Origin: JBDTMC01 sp039934475
GTDB lineage: Bacteria > Acidobacteriota > Terriglobia > Bryobacterales > Bryobacteraceae
Direction: 5' to 3'
DNA length: 38,127 bases
Assembly: GCA_039934475.1 (NCBI GenBank)
Contig: JBDTMC010000013.1
Location: 1 to 38,127, forward strand
Shown here: in pieces, positions 16,967 through 26,083 of the stretch
How the letters are laid out: each line of letters starts with the position of its first letter
Position numbering within the stretch: position 1 is the stretch's first letter
The notes under the pieces: generated by a model
Database searches by the model: none
Seen by the model: only the letters and a program-made list of their open reading frames with translations
Told to the model about the DNA's origin: nothing
Translations under genes and position numbers: made by a program

Positions 16967-18139
16967 CTACAGTGGATAGACCTCCAACCGGTCTGGGTTG
17001 AAGCGCAGGCGACGCTGCTCAAAATAGGACTGCACAGCCAGCAGCGGAGGCAGAATCGAAATACTCGCCAGTCCCACGTCGGCATTCGGAAGGTTACGGC
17101 TGCGGCAGCAGTCCAGGAAATTGCGGACATGGTCCACCGTGATATCGCCTGGAATGCGTTTGGTCTCGGTCTTGGGATTCTTCTCCGCGGGCGTGTACTC
17201 CCAGCGGTTACGGTTGACGAACAGTTGCCCGTTACTGCCGTGGAACGTAATTCCGTATTCACCGCCGAACGTGTGGGACTGGAAGTTCACAGTGAACCCG
17301 TCGTATTCGAAAAGCGCGTTGCACGTATCGGGGGCCGTACGCCCGTCGTTGAAGTTAAAGTAAACACCTCCCGCGAACACCGCCGAGTTACAGGCACGCT
17401 CGCCCATATACATGTGGACGACGTCCATCCAGTGATGGCCGAAGTCCGTCATCTTACCGCCGTTGAAATCGAGGAAGGCGCGGAAGTTGAGGTATTGCCC
17501 GGGACTCCAATCGCGGTACTTGACGGGACCGAGGAAGCGGACCCAATCGAGATTCGAAGGCTTCTCCACCGGCTCAGTAGGAAGCGCCTCGGCATGCCCC
17601 GCGTGCCAGAACGCGTCGATGTGGCTGATCTTCCCGATCATGCCTGACGTTACAAACTTCTGCTTCGCCTCGATATAGATGGGAGCCGAGCGCTGCTGCA
17701 ATCCGATCTGGCAGATGCGGTTGGTGACTCGCGCGGCGCGCACCATATCGGGCGCCTCCTCCCGTGTGCGGCAAAGAGGCTTTTCGCAGTAGATGTCCTT
17801 ACCCGCGTTCATCGCGTCGATAGCATGCTGTTTGTGCCAGTGGTCGGGAGAAGCTATGAGGACGGCATCAATCTCCTTCAACTCCAGCAGGCGGCGGTGG
17901 TCACCGAACGTTTTCGTGTTGGGAGCCTTGGCCTGGGCTTCGTCGATCCGTTTAGCGTAGACGTCGCACAGCGCGCGCACCTCCACCTCGGCGTTCTTCT
18001 GAAAGACTGTCATGACGTACGTCCCGCGCTCGCCGGTGCCGATAACGCCCATTCCAATGCGGTCGTTGGCTCCTAGAATGCGAGAGTAGGACAGTGCGGT
18101 GAGGGCCGCGGCCTTGGCAGCTTCGCGCCGGGTGATCAT
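16967..18139 (-). CDS. Tat-exported Gfo/Idh/MocA-family oxidoreductase
   Basis: This is a 390-residue protein. An N-terminal twin-Arg signal (TRREAAKAAALTALS) precedes a Rossmann domain with the dinucleotide loop MGVIGTGERG, then IASPDHWH and the catalytic CEKPL (EKP Lys). The C-terminal alpha/beta domain has FLDFNGGKMTDFGHHWMD, where the paired His/Asp are typical of the sugar-acting group. These enzymes oxidise or rearrange sugars or inositols using tightly bound NAD(P). The exported ones usually carry cofactor folded before Tat export. The gene is convergent with the DinB gene (8-base gap) and divergent from the nucleotidyltransferase. Confidence 0.9.
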   Translation of the reverse strand: MITRREAAKAAALTALSYSRILGANDRIGMGVIGTGERGTYVMTVFQKNAEVEVRALCDVYAKRIDEAQAKAPNTKTFGDHRRLLELKEIDAVLIASPDHWHKQHAIDAMNAGKDIYCEKPLCRTREEAPDMVRAARVTNRICQIGLQQRSAPIYIEAKQKFVTSGMIGKISHIDAFWHAGHAEALPTEPVEKPSNLDWVRFLGPVKYRDWSPGQYLNFRAFLDFNGGKMTDFGHHWMDVVHMYMGERACNSAVFAGGVYFNFNDGRTAPDTCNALFEYDGFTVNFQSHTFGGEYGITFHGSNGQLFVNRNRWEYTPAEKNPKTETKRIPGDITVDHVRNFLDCCRSRNLPNADVGLASISILPPLLAVQSYFEQRRLRFNPDRLEVYPL

Positions 18140-18192
18140 GCGGGCATTGTATTACGCAATCGCCGATAATGGGAGCCATCAGAGGCGGGCGA

Positions 18193-19116
18193 ATGAGCAC
18201 TTCCACTAAGTCCATTCAAGTAAGGTTCACCAACGCGCTTGACGATCTTGTGGCACAGGTGAAACAGGATCGTTCAATTTTGGCCGTCATTCTTTGCGGC
18301 AGTCTGTCGCACGACACGGTTTGGGAGAAGTCCGATATCGACCTCGCTCTCATCACCATCGACGACAAGAAAGTGGAATCGTCGCACGTCTCTTTGAACG
18401 CGGATGGCGTCAATGTCCATGCGTTCCTCATGCCTCGTGCTGAATTCCGCAAGACCGTTGAGGGCACCGTCCGCAATTCGTTCACGCACTCGCTGCTGGC
18501 GAAGGGACGCCTCTTGTATTCCCATGATGAGACGATCACCACCCTCTGCGCGGGTCTCCGCGAGATCGGAGAGCGCGATACCCAGGTGCAACTCCTGGCG
18601 GCGGCTACGCACGCTATTCCGCCCATCGATAAAGCCCACAAGTGGCTCGTCACACGCGGTGATTTAAACTACTCCGCATTGTGGATTCTCTACGCGGCCA
18701 CACCGCTGGCCCGGATCGAGGTGCTAAGCGCCCGTCTGCTGGCCGATCGCGAAGTGATCCCCCAGGCGATGAAGCTGAATCCGGCTTTCTTCCAGACAAT
18801 CTACGTGGACCTGCTGAATCAGAAGAAGACGCGAGCCAGCGTCCAGGCGGCGCTCCATGCGGTTGACAGCTACATGGCGCATCGAGCGCCTGAACTGTTC
18901 CGTCCGGTGCTGGAGCACTTGCGGGACGTGGGTGAAGCCCGGTCATCGACCGAGATCGAAGACTGGTTCAAGCGCAACCTGGGCATCGAGGGCGTCTCCA
19001 CGGCGTGCGAGTACTTGGCCGAACTGCACCTCATCGGGAAGGCCGCCACGCCGGTCCTCCTAACCAAGCGCAGCAATATCCAAATGCAGGAACAGGCATT
19101 CGTATATGAAGAGTAG
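18193..19116 (+). CDS. Nucleotidyltransferase-domain protein, unknown target
   Basis: This encodes 307 residues from ATG 18193, chosen for the GAGGCGGG ribosome site directly upstream over an in-frame ATG at 18169. The N-terminal MNT-type nucleotidyltransferase core shows CGSLSHDTVWEKSDIDLAL: the GS pair, then Asp48 and Asp50 of the DxD metal site. A helical C-terminal region of about 200 residues follows and ends in a winged-helix-like stretch (YLAELHLIGKAATPVLL). The family includes aminoglycoside nucleotidyltransferases and toxin-neutralising MNTs. No HEPN partner is adjacent, so a toxin-antitoxin role is not supported. The last 11 bases overlap the UvrA-like gene, implying translational coupling. 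Confidence 0.75.
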   Translation: MSTSTKSIQVRFTNALDDLVAQVKQDRSILAVILCGSLSHDTVWEKSDIDLALITIDDKKVESSHVSLNADGVNVHAFLMPRAEFRKTVEGTVRNSFTHSLLAKGRLLYSHDETITTLCAGLREIGERDTQVQLLAAATHAIPPIDKAHKWLVTRGDLNYSALWILYAATPLARIEVLSARLLADREVIPQAMKLNPAFFQTIYVDLLNQKKTRASVQAALHAVDSYMAHRAPELFRPVLEHLRDVGEARSSTEIEDWFKRNLGIEGVSTACEYLAELHLIGKAATPVLLTKRSNIQMQEQAFVYEE

Positions 19117-21991
19117 GCCCGCACAGCGCACTTCCATCGCCGTACACGGCGCGCGCGTCCACAATCTGAAGAACATCTCAGTGGAGATTCCGCGCGACAA
19201 ACTCATCGTTGTCACCGGACTCTCAGGCTCCGGTAAATCCAGCCTCGCCTTCGACACGATTTATGCCGAGGGGCAGCGCCGCTACATGGAATCGTTGTCC
19301 AGCTACGCGAAGAGGTTTGTGGCTCAGGTTGCCAAGCCCGACGTCGATTTCGTCTATGGTCTTTCGCCAGTCATCTCGATTGAGCAGAAGACTATTGGCA
19401 GCAACCCTCGTTCCACCGTCGGCACCATGACCGACATCGCCAGCTACCTGAATCTGCTCTACTCCACCATTGGCGCACCGCATTGTCCGCGCACTGGCGA
19501 AGTCACCCCCAGCCGCACCGCGAGCCAAATTCTGGAGGCGATCCTATCACTACCGGAAGGCGCTGAGATCGAGTTGCGCGCGCCAGTCTTTCCCCAGTAT
19601 GGAGAGGAACTGGACTTCGTCCTCACCGAGGTTCGAAAGAAGGGTTGCCGGCTGCTGATTGTGGACGGCCAGACTGTGGATCTTTCGGCGCAAGTGGAGT
19701 TGGACGAATCACGAGTGAAGAACATGGACGCCATCGTCGATCGACTCGTGGTCGGCCCGAAACACGAGAAGGCGATCAAGGCGGCAATCGGCGCTACGCT
19801 CCTGGTGGGCGATTGGTTGATGCAACTCCAAATCGTGAAGGGTGCGAATAAGGCAGAACAGGAGCGCTTCTATCGCAGCTTGTGCAGCAAGACCCACCAC
19901 TTCGTTTATGGCGACATCCAGCCTGAGTACTTCATGTTCAATAACCCCGAGAGCGCATGCCGGACGTGCGGCGGCTTGGGGGTTCATAAACTGACACATC
20001 CGGAACTGCTGGTTCCCGATCCGCGGCGCAGCATCGCCGGAGGCTGCTTTGTACGTGAGGCCTTTAAATACAATCCCGACACCTGGGATGGGCGCATCAT
20101 GTACAGCCTTTCCAAGGCGCTCCGCTTCTCGCTTGATACGCCGTGGGAGAAGTTGACGGACGCCGTACGGCGCACCATCCTCGAAGGACTCGAAGGCAGG
20201 AAGGTCATTATGATGACGCCGCCTGAAGCGAAGACAAAGCGCGACGACGGCGAAGGCAAAGAGGTGGGTTTCGGAGGCATTGCACGGCGCATTGAAAGGC
20301 ACTACCGCCGCTATCGCCAGCGCGGCGAAGCCAGTTCCGGCATGGAAGCGTGGCTGGACAAGGTGATGGTGGAACATACTTGCCCCGACTGTAAGGGAGC
20401 GAGGGTTCGCGCCACCCGATTGCTGTTCAGCATCGAGGGGAAGACGCTCCACGACGTAGGGCAACTACATTTCGACGAACTGCACGGGTTCCTGGGACGA
20501 GTGAAGCCGACGGGGCGCGGGGCCGACGCCGGCCGGCATGTGTTGGGCGAGATCAGGGCGCGCGTGGAACTGCTGCTCGGAATCGGTCTCGACTATCTAA
20601 GCTTCAACCGGCGCGCGGGCACGCTCTCCGGCGGCGAGGCTCAACGCATTCGCCTATCCACGCAGATCGGTTCCGGCCTCATGGGAATGCTCTACGTGCT
20701 GGACGAGCCCAGCATCGGATTGCACCCCAAAGACAATGTGAAGATGATTGCAACGCTGGAGAGCCTTCGCGATATCGGCAATACAGTGATCGTGGTGGAA
20801 CATGACGAAGATACGATTCGCGCCGCTGACCACGTGGTGGAGATGGGTCCCGGCCCCGGCGTACACGGAGGGGAAGTAGTGGTGCAGGGGTCGCTGAAAG
20901 ACGTGCTGGCGTGCCCCGCCTCTCCCACGGGTCAATTCCTCTCAGGACGGCGGCGTATTGAAGTGCCCCACAAACGCCGCAAAATCACGGGCAAGTCCTT
21001 AGTCGTGCGAGGGGCCCGTGAGAACAATCTCAAGGGCGTGGACGTGCGGTTCCCGTTGGGAGTGATGGTTGCCATCACAGGCGCATCGGGGTCGGGCAAG
21101 AGCACCTTGGTGAGCGACATCCTCTACAAGGCTTTATGGAAGAAACTGGTGGACACGCGCACGCTGCCCGGCGATCACGACGCCGTGGATGGTCTAGAGC
21201 ATGTGCACAAGGTCGTAAACATCGATCAGTCGCCGATCGGCCGTAACAGTCGTTCCAACCCGGCCACGTATATCGGCTTCTACGACACCATTCGTGACCT
21301 CTTCACGCAAGCTCCCTTGTCAATCGAACGAGGTTACAAGGCCGGCCGATTTAGCTTCAACGTGAAGGGCGGGCGTTGCGAAGAATGTCAGGGCGAGGGT
21401 GTCATTACAACCCAGCTCTATTTCATGCCCGACGTGGAGGTGATGTGTAGTGCCTGCAAGGGAGCGCGCTTCAACAGCGAGACACTCGACGTGACCGTGC
21501 GCGGCAAAACCATTGACGACGTCCTGAATATGCCGGTAGAAGAAGGAGCACGGTTCTTTGAGAGTGAGCCAGTGGTGGGCAAGAAGATCGAAGTGCTTCG
21601 CGATCTGGGGCTTGGCTATTTGACGCTCGGACAATCGGCCACCACACTCTCAGGGGGTGAGGCACAACGAATTAAGATCGCCACTGAGCTGAGTAAACTC
21701 CAGCGTTCGAAGCACACCGTGTACATCCTCGACGAACCGACCACCGGCCTGCATCTGGCCGATGTCGAACGCCTGCTGGAATCGTTGAACCGGTTGGTGG
21801 ATGCCGGGCACACGGTTCTGTTGATTGAGCATCATCTCGACGTAATTAAGACTGTGGACTACGTCATCGACCTCGGGCCCGAGGGTGGGCACGCCGGCGG
21901 AGAAGTGGTGGTGACTGGCACGCCTGAAGAAATCGCTGCTTGCCCCGCATCGTACACCGGGCGGTTCCTCAAACAGCACATGCGAGCGTAG
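19106..21991 (+). CDS. UvrA-like excinuclease ABC subunit A (divergent copy)
   Basis: This is a 961-residue tandem-ABC protein. Walker A sites are GLSGSGKSS (38-46) and GASGSGKST in the second half. Both signature motifs appear as LSGGEAQRI, with Walker B as YVLDEPSIGLHP and YILDEPTTGLHL. UvrA finds DNA lesions with UvrB in the cytoplasm. The second zinc module (CEECQGEGV, CSACKGARF) is intact. The first is degenerate: CSKTH replaces the usual CxxC, while CRTCGGLG remains. The insertion after it is longer and unlike housekeeping UvrA. The neighbouring nucleotidyltransferase overlap and the absence of uvrB or uvrC here suggest a paralogue. Whether it works in repair or as a drug-tolerance ABC protein is open. 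Confidence 0.85.
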   Translation: MKSRPAQRTSIAVHGARVHNLKNISVEIPRDKLIVVTGLSGSGKSSLAFDTIYAEGQRRYMESLSSYAKRFVAQVAKPDVDFVYGLSPVISIEQKTIGSNPRSTVGTMTDIASYLNLLYSTIGAPHCPRTGEVTPSRTASQILEAILSLPEGAEIELRAPVFPQYGEELDFVLTEVRKKGCRLLIVDGQTVDLSAQVELDESRVKNMDAIVDRLVVGPKHEKAIKAAIGATLLVGDWLMQLQIVKGANKAEQERFYRSLCSKTHHFVYGDIQPEYFMFNNPESACRTCGGLGVHKLTHPELLVPDPRRSIAGGCFVREAFKYNPDTWDGRIMYSLSKALRFSLDTPWEKLTDAVRRTILEGLEGRKVIMMTPPEAKTKRDDGEGKEVGFGGIARRIERHYRRYRQRGEASSGMEAWLDKVMVEHTCPDCKGARVRATRLLFSIEGKTLHDVGQLHFDELHGFLGRVKPTGRGADAGRHVLGEIRARVELLLGIGLDYLSFNRRAGTLSGGEAQRIRLSTQIGSGLMGMLYVLDEPSIGLHPKDNVKMIATLESLRDIGNTVIVVEHDEDTIRAADHVVEMGPGPGVHGGEVVVQGSLKDVLACPASPTGQFLSGRRRIEVPHKRRKITGKSLVVRGARENNLKGVDVRFPLGVMVAITGASGSGKSTLVSDILYKALWKKLVDTRTLPGDHDAVDGLEHVHKVVNIDQSPIGRNSRSNPATYIGFYDTIRDLFTQAPLSIERGYKAGRFSFNVKGGRCEECQGEGVITTQLYFMPDVEVMCSACKGARFNSETLDVTVRGKTIDDVLNMPVEEGARFFESEPVVGKKIEVLRDLGLGYLTLGQSATTLSGGEAQRIKIATELSKLQRSKHTVYILDEPTTGLHLADVERLLESLNRLVDAGHTVLLIEHHLDVIKTVDYVIDLGPEGGHAGGEVVVTGTPEEIAACPASYTGRFLKQHMRA

Positions 21992-22004
21992 GACAATCGG
22001 AGGG

Positions 22005-23714
22005 ATGCCAAAACGCACGGCGGGTCGATTTCGAATATTTCTGGTTGGCGGTCTGCTCGCTCTGCTGGTGTTTTGTCTCGTCAGCTTTTGGCTCACCCGA
22101 GATGCGGGCGTGCGGATGAGGATCGCCAGGCGCGGCGCCCTCGTTGACATTCAGCCGTGGCAAACAGCGGAAGCTCTGGCGGCCCGGCCAGCATCGGTGG
22201 AAGAGGCCGAGTATGCCCGCGAGGCGCAGCATCTCGCTGATCGTGAAGTGGACCAGGCGTTCGCCGCAGCCCTTCGCGAAGCGAGCCTCCATAAGCCGGT
22301 TCTCAAGGGAGAGGCACTGGAACTGTCGCGCAAGGTCGCCGACCTTCAAACGGTAGTGGCAACCGATCAAGCTTCGGTGCGCGATCTCACGGCTCACGAT
22401 CCGGATGACGAGTTGGACATCGCCAAGGCGCAGTTAGCGCTCGATACCGATCAACTCAACGAGGCGCAACAGGACCTGGCTCGGGCCGGCGGTGACGAAC
22501 GCGGCCTCGTACAGCAGGAACTGACCGTTCACGAAGCTGGGATGAAGAGTTACGACGCGAAGGCGAACGCGCTGCCGACGGTTCCTACTGGCATTCCCGC
22601 AGACAACGCTACCATCGCCAGTTGCCTTCCCGCGTGGTTCGACCAGCGAACCCGAACCGATCTCTTGCTGGCGGCATCAAACGACGCACTGGAAGCCGTC
22701 ACGGCGCTCACGGCCAAACACAAACAACTCGAAGAGGCTAAACCCACGACACCCGCGCCCAGCGGCAAGGCCGAGCGGTTGGCTCACTTGAGCGATCAAG
22801 CCACGCGCAGTCAACTGCTGGCCATCTACGACGACCGCATCTCTACCGAACGGCAGCTCAGTAGTGTCTATCTGAAGTGGTCGGACGAAGTCTCGTTACA
22901 GCACCGTAATACTGCTCACCAATTGACGAAATCGCTGGCTTTGATCGTGTTGATCCTCTTCGGAGTGATTGTCTTCGACGCACTCGCCCTGCGTTTCGTC
23001 AGCCGCTCCGGAATGGACCGCCGCCGCATGGAAACCATGGGCAGCATTCTGAAATTCTCTCTCCAGGTCATCGGCGTGCTCTTGATCCTTCTCGTAATAT
23101 TCGGTGTGCCAACGCAGACGCCGACTATTCTGGGTTTGGCCACCGCAGGTCTGACCGTGGCCTTGCAGGACTTCATCATCGCCTTCTTTGGCTGGTTCGT
23201 TCTGATGGGCAAGAACGGCATTCACGTCGGTGACCTTGTTGAGATCAACGATGTTGCTGGCGAAGTGGTGCACGTCGGCTTGTTCCGCACCGCACTGCTA
23301 GAGACTGGCAACTCTACCGAGAAGGGCCACCCCACAGGCCGCCGCATCACATTCAGCAATAGCTTCGCCATCAAAGGCCAGTATTTCAATCACACCACCA
23401 CTGGCCAATGGACCTGGGACGAGATTCGAGTCACCATCCCGCCGCAACTCGATACCTACGCCACAATCGAGCTGGTGCGGAAAGAAGTCCTGGACCAAAC
23501 CGCGCAGGATACCGATGCGGCCAAAGAAGAATGGAAACGGGTCAGCCTCCGCTTTACTGCCGAACCCGCTGTCGATATGCGGCCCGGGTCTACAGGCATC
23601 GACCTGATTGTGCGGTATGTCACCAGAGCCTCCGACCGTTACGAGGCGAGGAACAGGCTCTACGGCCGGGTCCTCAACCTGCTGCACTCGCAGACTCCGA
23701 AAGAACTACGATAG
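22005..23714 (+). CDS. MscS-type mechanosensitive channel protein with long periplasmic coiled-coil region
   Basis: This is a 569-residue membrane protein. One N-terminal transmembrane segment (residues 9-30) is followed by about 270 hydrophilic, helix-rich residues (VVATDQASVRDLTAHDP and similar), then three hydrophobic segments at about 308-330, 345-367 and 372-403. The last is the pore helix of the MscS fold (GLATAGLTVALQDFIIAFF), followed by the Sm-like beta domain (GDLVEINDVAGEVVHVGLF). It likely opens under membrane tension and releases solutes. The long coiled region is larger than in E. coli MscS and resembles MscK/YnaI-like multi-domain members. The gene starts 13 bases after uvrA and is followed by the MFS gene 11 bases on. 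Confidence 0.85.
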   Translation: MPKRTAGRFRIFLVGGLLALLVFCLVSFWLTRDAGVRMRIARRGALVDIQPWQTAEALAARPASVEEAEYAREAQHLADREVDQAFAAALREASLHKPVLKGEALELSRKVADLQTVVATDQASVRDLTAHDPDDELDIAKAQLALDTDQLNEAQQDLARAGGDERGLVQQELTVHEAGMKSYDAKANALPTVPTGIPADNATIASCLPAWFDQRTRTDLLLAASNDALEAVTALTAKHKQLEEAKPTTPAPSGKAERLAHLSDQATRSQLLAIYDDRISTERQLSSVYLKWSDEVSLQHRNTAHQLTKSLALIVLILFGVIVFDALALRFVSRSGMDRRRMETMGSILKFSLQVIGVLLILLVIFGVPTQTPTILGLATAGLTVALQDFIIAFFGWFVLMGKNGIHVGDLVEINDVAGEVVHVGLFRTALLETGNSTEKGHPTGRRITFSNSFAIKGQYFNHTTTGQWTWDEIRVTIPPQLDTYATIELVRKEVLDQTAQDTDAAKEEWKRVSLRFTAEPAVDMRPGSTGIDLIVRYVTRASDRYEARNRLYGRVLNLLHSQTPKELR

Positions 23715-23725
23715 CTAGGATGCCA

Positions 23726-24928
23726 ATGAATCGGTGGTGGCGCGTAGTCGGCGGGCTGTTGATGAACCTCGCGTTGGGGACGCTCTACGGCTGGAGTGTC
23801 TTCGTAGCGCCGCTCGAAGCGCAGTTCGGCTGGAAACGCGCCCAGACGTCGATGGTATTCACTATCGCCGTCATTGTTTTTGCCCTCAGCTTCGTCGTGG
23901 CAGGACGCATTCAGGATAAGTTCGGACCGCTCGGGTGCTCCTTGACCGGTGGCATTCTGGTGAGCCTTGGGTTCTACCTCTGCTCTTTCACCACCAGCCT
24001 CAACTACCTCTATCTGTGCTTCGGAGTAATCGGCGGATTGGGGAACGGGTTCGGGTATGCCACCCCAATCCCGGTGATGGCGAAGTGGTTTCCCGATAAA
24101 CGCGGACTAGCCGTCGGGATCGCCGTGGGTGGCTACGGCGCGGGGTCGGCCATCTTTGGACCCCTATCGCAATTGAAGCTCATTCCGGCCTATGGCCTGC
24201 CGGCGACGTTTCAAATCCTCGGAGCGATCTTTCTCGTCATGACGATTGCGGGCGCCCTGCTCCTTCGCAATCCCCCACCTGGATACAGGCCGGAGGGCTG
24301 GTCGCCTGCCGCGGCCCAGACGGCGGCCTCCAGGTCACGTGACTTCACGCCAAGCGAAATGCTCCGCACTCCCACGTTTTATCTGATGTGGGCCGGGTTT
24401 GCGTTGGGATGCTCGGCGGGATTGATGGTGATCAGTCAGTTGGTGCCATTTGCCAAGAGCGTGGGCATTGCCGCTGCCACACTGACCACGATGACTTTGG
24501 TTGTTGGAGCGGTTGGCAACGCCTCCGGTCGAATCTTGTCCGGCTGGATGTCCGATCGTCTGGGGCGCATCAACGTGCTCCGCGTAATGATTGGGATCTG
24601 TGTGGTCGCCATGCCTGCTCTGTACGCGGCAGGAACCAATGTCGCTCTGTTGTATGCGGCGGTGTTCGTCGTCTATTGGTGTTACGGCACTCAGCTCTCG
24701 GTAAACGGCGTCGCCGCAGCGGATTTCTGGGGCGTGAAGAACGCCGGCATCAACTACGGGATTTTGTTCACCGCGTGGGGCGTGGCCGGGATCATCGGGC
24801 CGAGGATAGGCGGCGTGCTATACGACCAATATCACAACTACCGGGCCGCCTTTTTCACCGCCGGCGCGCTGGCCGCCGTGGCTTTGTTGTGCGAACTGGC
24901 TGCGCGCAGACCGTCACCACAAAACTGA
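23726..24928 (+). CDS. MFS transporter of the oxalate:formate antiporter (OFA) type
   Basis: This encodes about 400 residues with 12 transmembrane helices. The opening WWRVVGGLLMNLALGTLYGWSV and the following LEAQFGWKRAQ are typical of OFA members, as are the loop AKWFPDKRGLAVG and the second-half opening FYLMWAGFALGCSAGLM. OxlT exchanges oxalate for formate, and other members move monocarboxylates. The substrate cannot be told here. AGGA at 23717-23720 is spaced for the second ATG (23726); an ATG at 23720 adds two residues. A much longer upstream open frame is an overlap with the MscS gene and is not used. The gene ends 6 bases before the convergent csm5 stop. Confidence 0.88.
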   Translation: MNRWWRVVGGLLMNLALGTLYGWSVFVAPLEAQFGWKRAQTSMVFTIAVIVFALSFVVAGRIQDKFGPLGCSLTGGILVSLGFYLCSFTTSLNYLYLCFGVIGGLGNGFGYATPIPVMAKWFPDKRGLAVGIAVGGYGAGSAIFGPLSQLKLIPAYGLPATFQILGAIFLVMTIAGALLLRNPPPGYRPEGWSPAAAQTAASRSRDFTPSEMLRTPTFYLMWAGFALGCSAGLMVISQLVPFAKSVGIAAATLTTMTLVVGAVGNASGRILSGWMSDRLGRINVLRVMIGICVVAMPALYAAGTNVALLYAAVFVVYWCYGTQLSVNGVAAADFWGVKNAGINYGILFTAWGVAGIIGPRIGGVLYDQYHNYRAAFFTAGALAAVALLCELAARRPSPQN

Positions 24929-24934
24929 GAGAGC

Positions 24935-26083
24935 CTAGTTGGCTTGAAGCAGCGTCCAGCCGGGCAGCGCAGCGGGCTGGTTGTTCAAAAACACGACCCG
25001 CCGGGTTTTCGGGAACGGCATATTCGATTCGATCGCTCGCGTATAGATCGGCACCTGACGCATGATCTTGCGGTAATCTTCGTTCTTCGTGTCCACCACG
25101 GCTGATTTGCCAAGCAAGCCTGTGCCCCAGCCGAGCGGTACCAAGGCCGCCGCGCCATCACTGCGTATCTCCGCCAATTTCGCCAGCAGAGCGTCCACGC
25201 CGCTCAGCAAATGCGCCATCCCAGCAGTCTCCGCGTACTGCCGGTGCAGCGTCAGCAACTGCTCCGCGTACCCATTGGCCGCATCGAACATCCGCTTCGT
25301 ATCCGGGGCCTGACGCCAATGCAGCGCTTTGAGGATCTCGGGCTGCGAAAAAACCGACCGCAGTTCCCAGTCGCCTTCAAACGTCGTGCCCGGCATCGCC
25401 ATTTCCACAAAGATCGGCGTGCTGTCTTCCGGACGCTTCCCATCCACGGTACCCCGCGGCGCCATTTTCCATCCCAACTCGAACTTGTTGCCGCGAGTCA
25501 CCAGCGTCGACACGCGCACCAGGCAAATTTTCAGCGATGTCCCCGCCACCGGCGACGAATCGCCTGCAGCGTAGACCCGCATCCGGTTCTGACCCGAAGA
25601 ACCCAACGCAGCCGATTCCGGCCCCTCGGCCGGCCGTCGAGGCGCGCGGTCACCTTGCAGTCTGGCCGCAACTTCTTTTGTGAACTCTTCCGTCCAGCGC
25701 GAATGAACCAATCCCGTCCGCAGCGCACCGCGCAGGGCGGACGCGGGCAGATACGGCCCCTTCAATCCCGAGGCAAAAGTCGCAATAAACAGGCTCTCCG
25801 CGCGTGCCCGTTCCCAATGTTGGGCACACGACGCGTGTTCGAAAGCCACCCGGCGATCCGCATAGTTCTGTGCAAAACCGCCCCAAGCGGCAAAATCCAA
25901 CCGCTCCGCTTTGCGAATCTGCGTCAGGTAATTTTCCAGCCGCGGGCCCTTCGAAAGCAGCTTGAAAATGCGCGACTGATTGAGAACGTTGATCTGGTCT
26001 TTCCAGACCATATAGTCGATCGGCGCAAGTTTCTGGCCGTCCCCGACGAGCGTAGGTGTCAAACAGGTAAGCCGGTATCTCAT
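24935..26083 (-). CDS. csm5: Csm5, type III-A CRISPR-Cas RAMP subunit
   Basis: This is a 382-residue RAMP protein. Its ATG overlaps the csm4 stop (ATGA), which fixes the start and shows coupling. Csm5 caps the 3' (head) end of the Csm complex and helps recruit crRNA-trimming nucleases. Visible marks are an N-terminal strand MRYRLTCLTPTLVGDG, GLKGPYLPASALRGALR at 106-122 (the crRNA-contact loop of RAMPs) and the Gly-rich GWGTGLLGKS at 318-327, which is characteristic of Csm5. A charged, disordered linker (about 141-168, with RAPRRPAEGPE) lies between the halves. It is the last gene of the cas10-csm2-3-4-5 operon and ends against the convergent MFS gene. Confidence 0.9.
   Translation of the reverse strand: MRYRLTCLTPTLVGDGQKLAPIDYMVWKDQINVLNQSRIFKLLSKGPRLENYLTQIRKAERLDFAAWGGFAQNYADRRVAFEHASCAQHWERARAESLFIATFASGLKGPYLPASALRGALRTGLVHSRWTEEFTKEVAARLQGDRAPRRPAEGPESAALGSSGQNRMRVYAAGDSSPVAGTSLKICLVRVSTLVTRGNKFELGWKMAPRGTVDGKRPEDSTPIFVEMAMPGTTFEGDWELRSVFSQPEILKALHWRQAPDTKRMFDAANGYAEQLLTLHRQYAETAGMAHLLSGVDALLAKLAEIRSDGAAALVPLGWGTGLLGKSAVVDTKNEDYRKIMRQVPIYTRAIESNMPFPKTRRVVFLNNQPAALPGWTLLQAN

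Noticed and set aside
18193..19116. MNT/HEPN toxin-antitoxin system
   Set aside because: The nucleotidyltransferase core is clear, but no HEPN-like partner is adjacent and the protein is much longer than MNT antitoxins.
23408..23725. N-terminal extension of the MFS transporter
   Set aside because: It overlaps the conserved end of the MscS gene and encodes Arg-rich sequence unlike a transporter. The transporter starts at 23720 or 23726.
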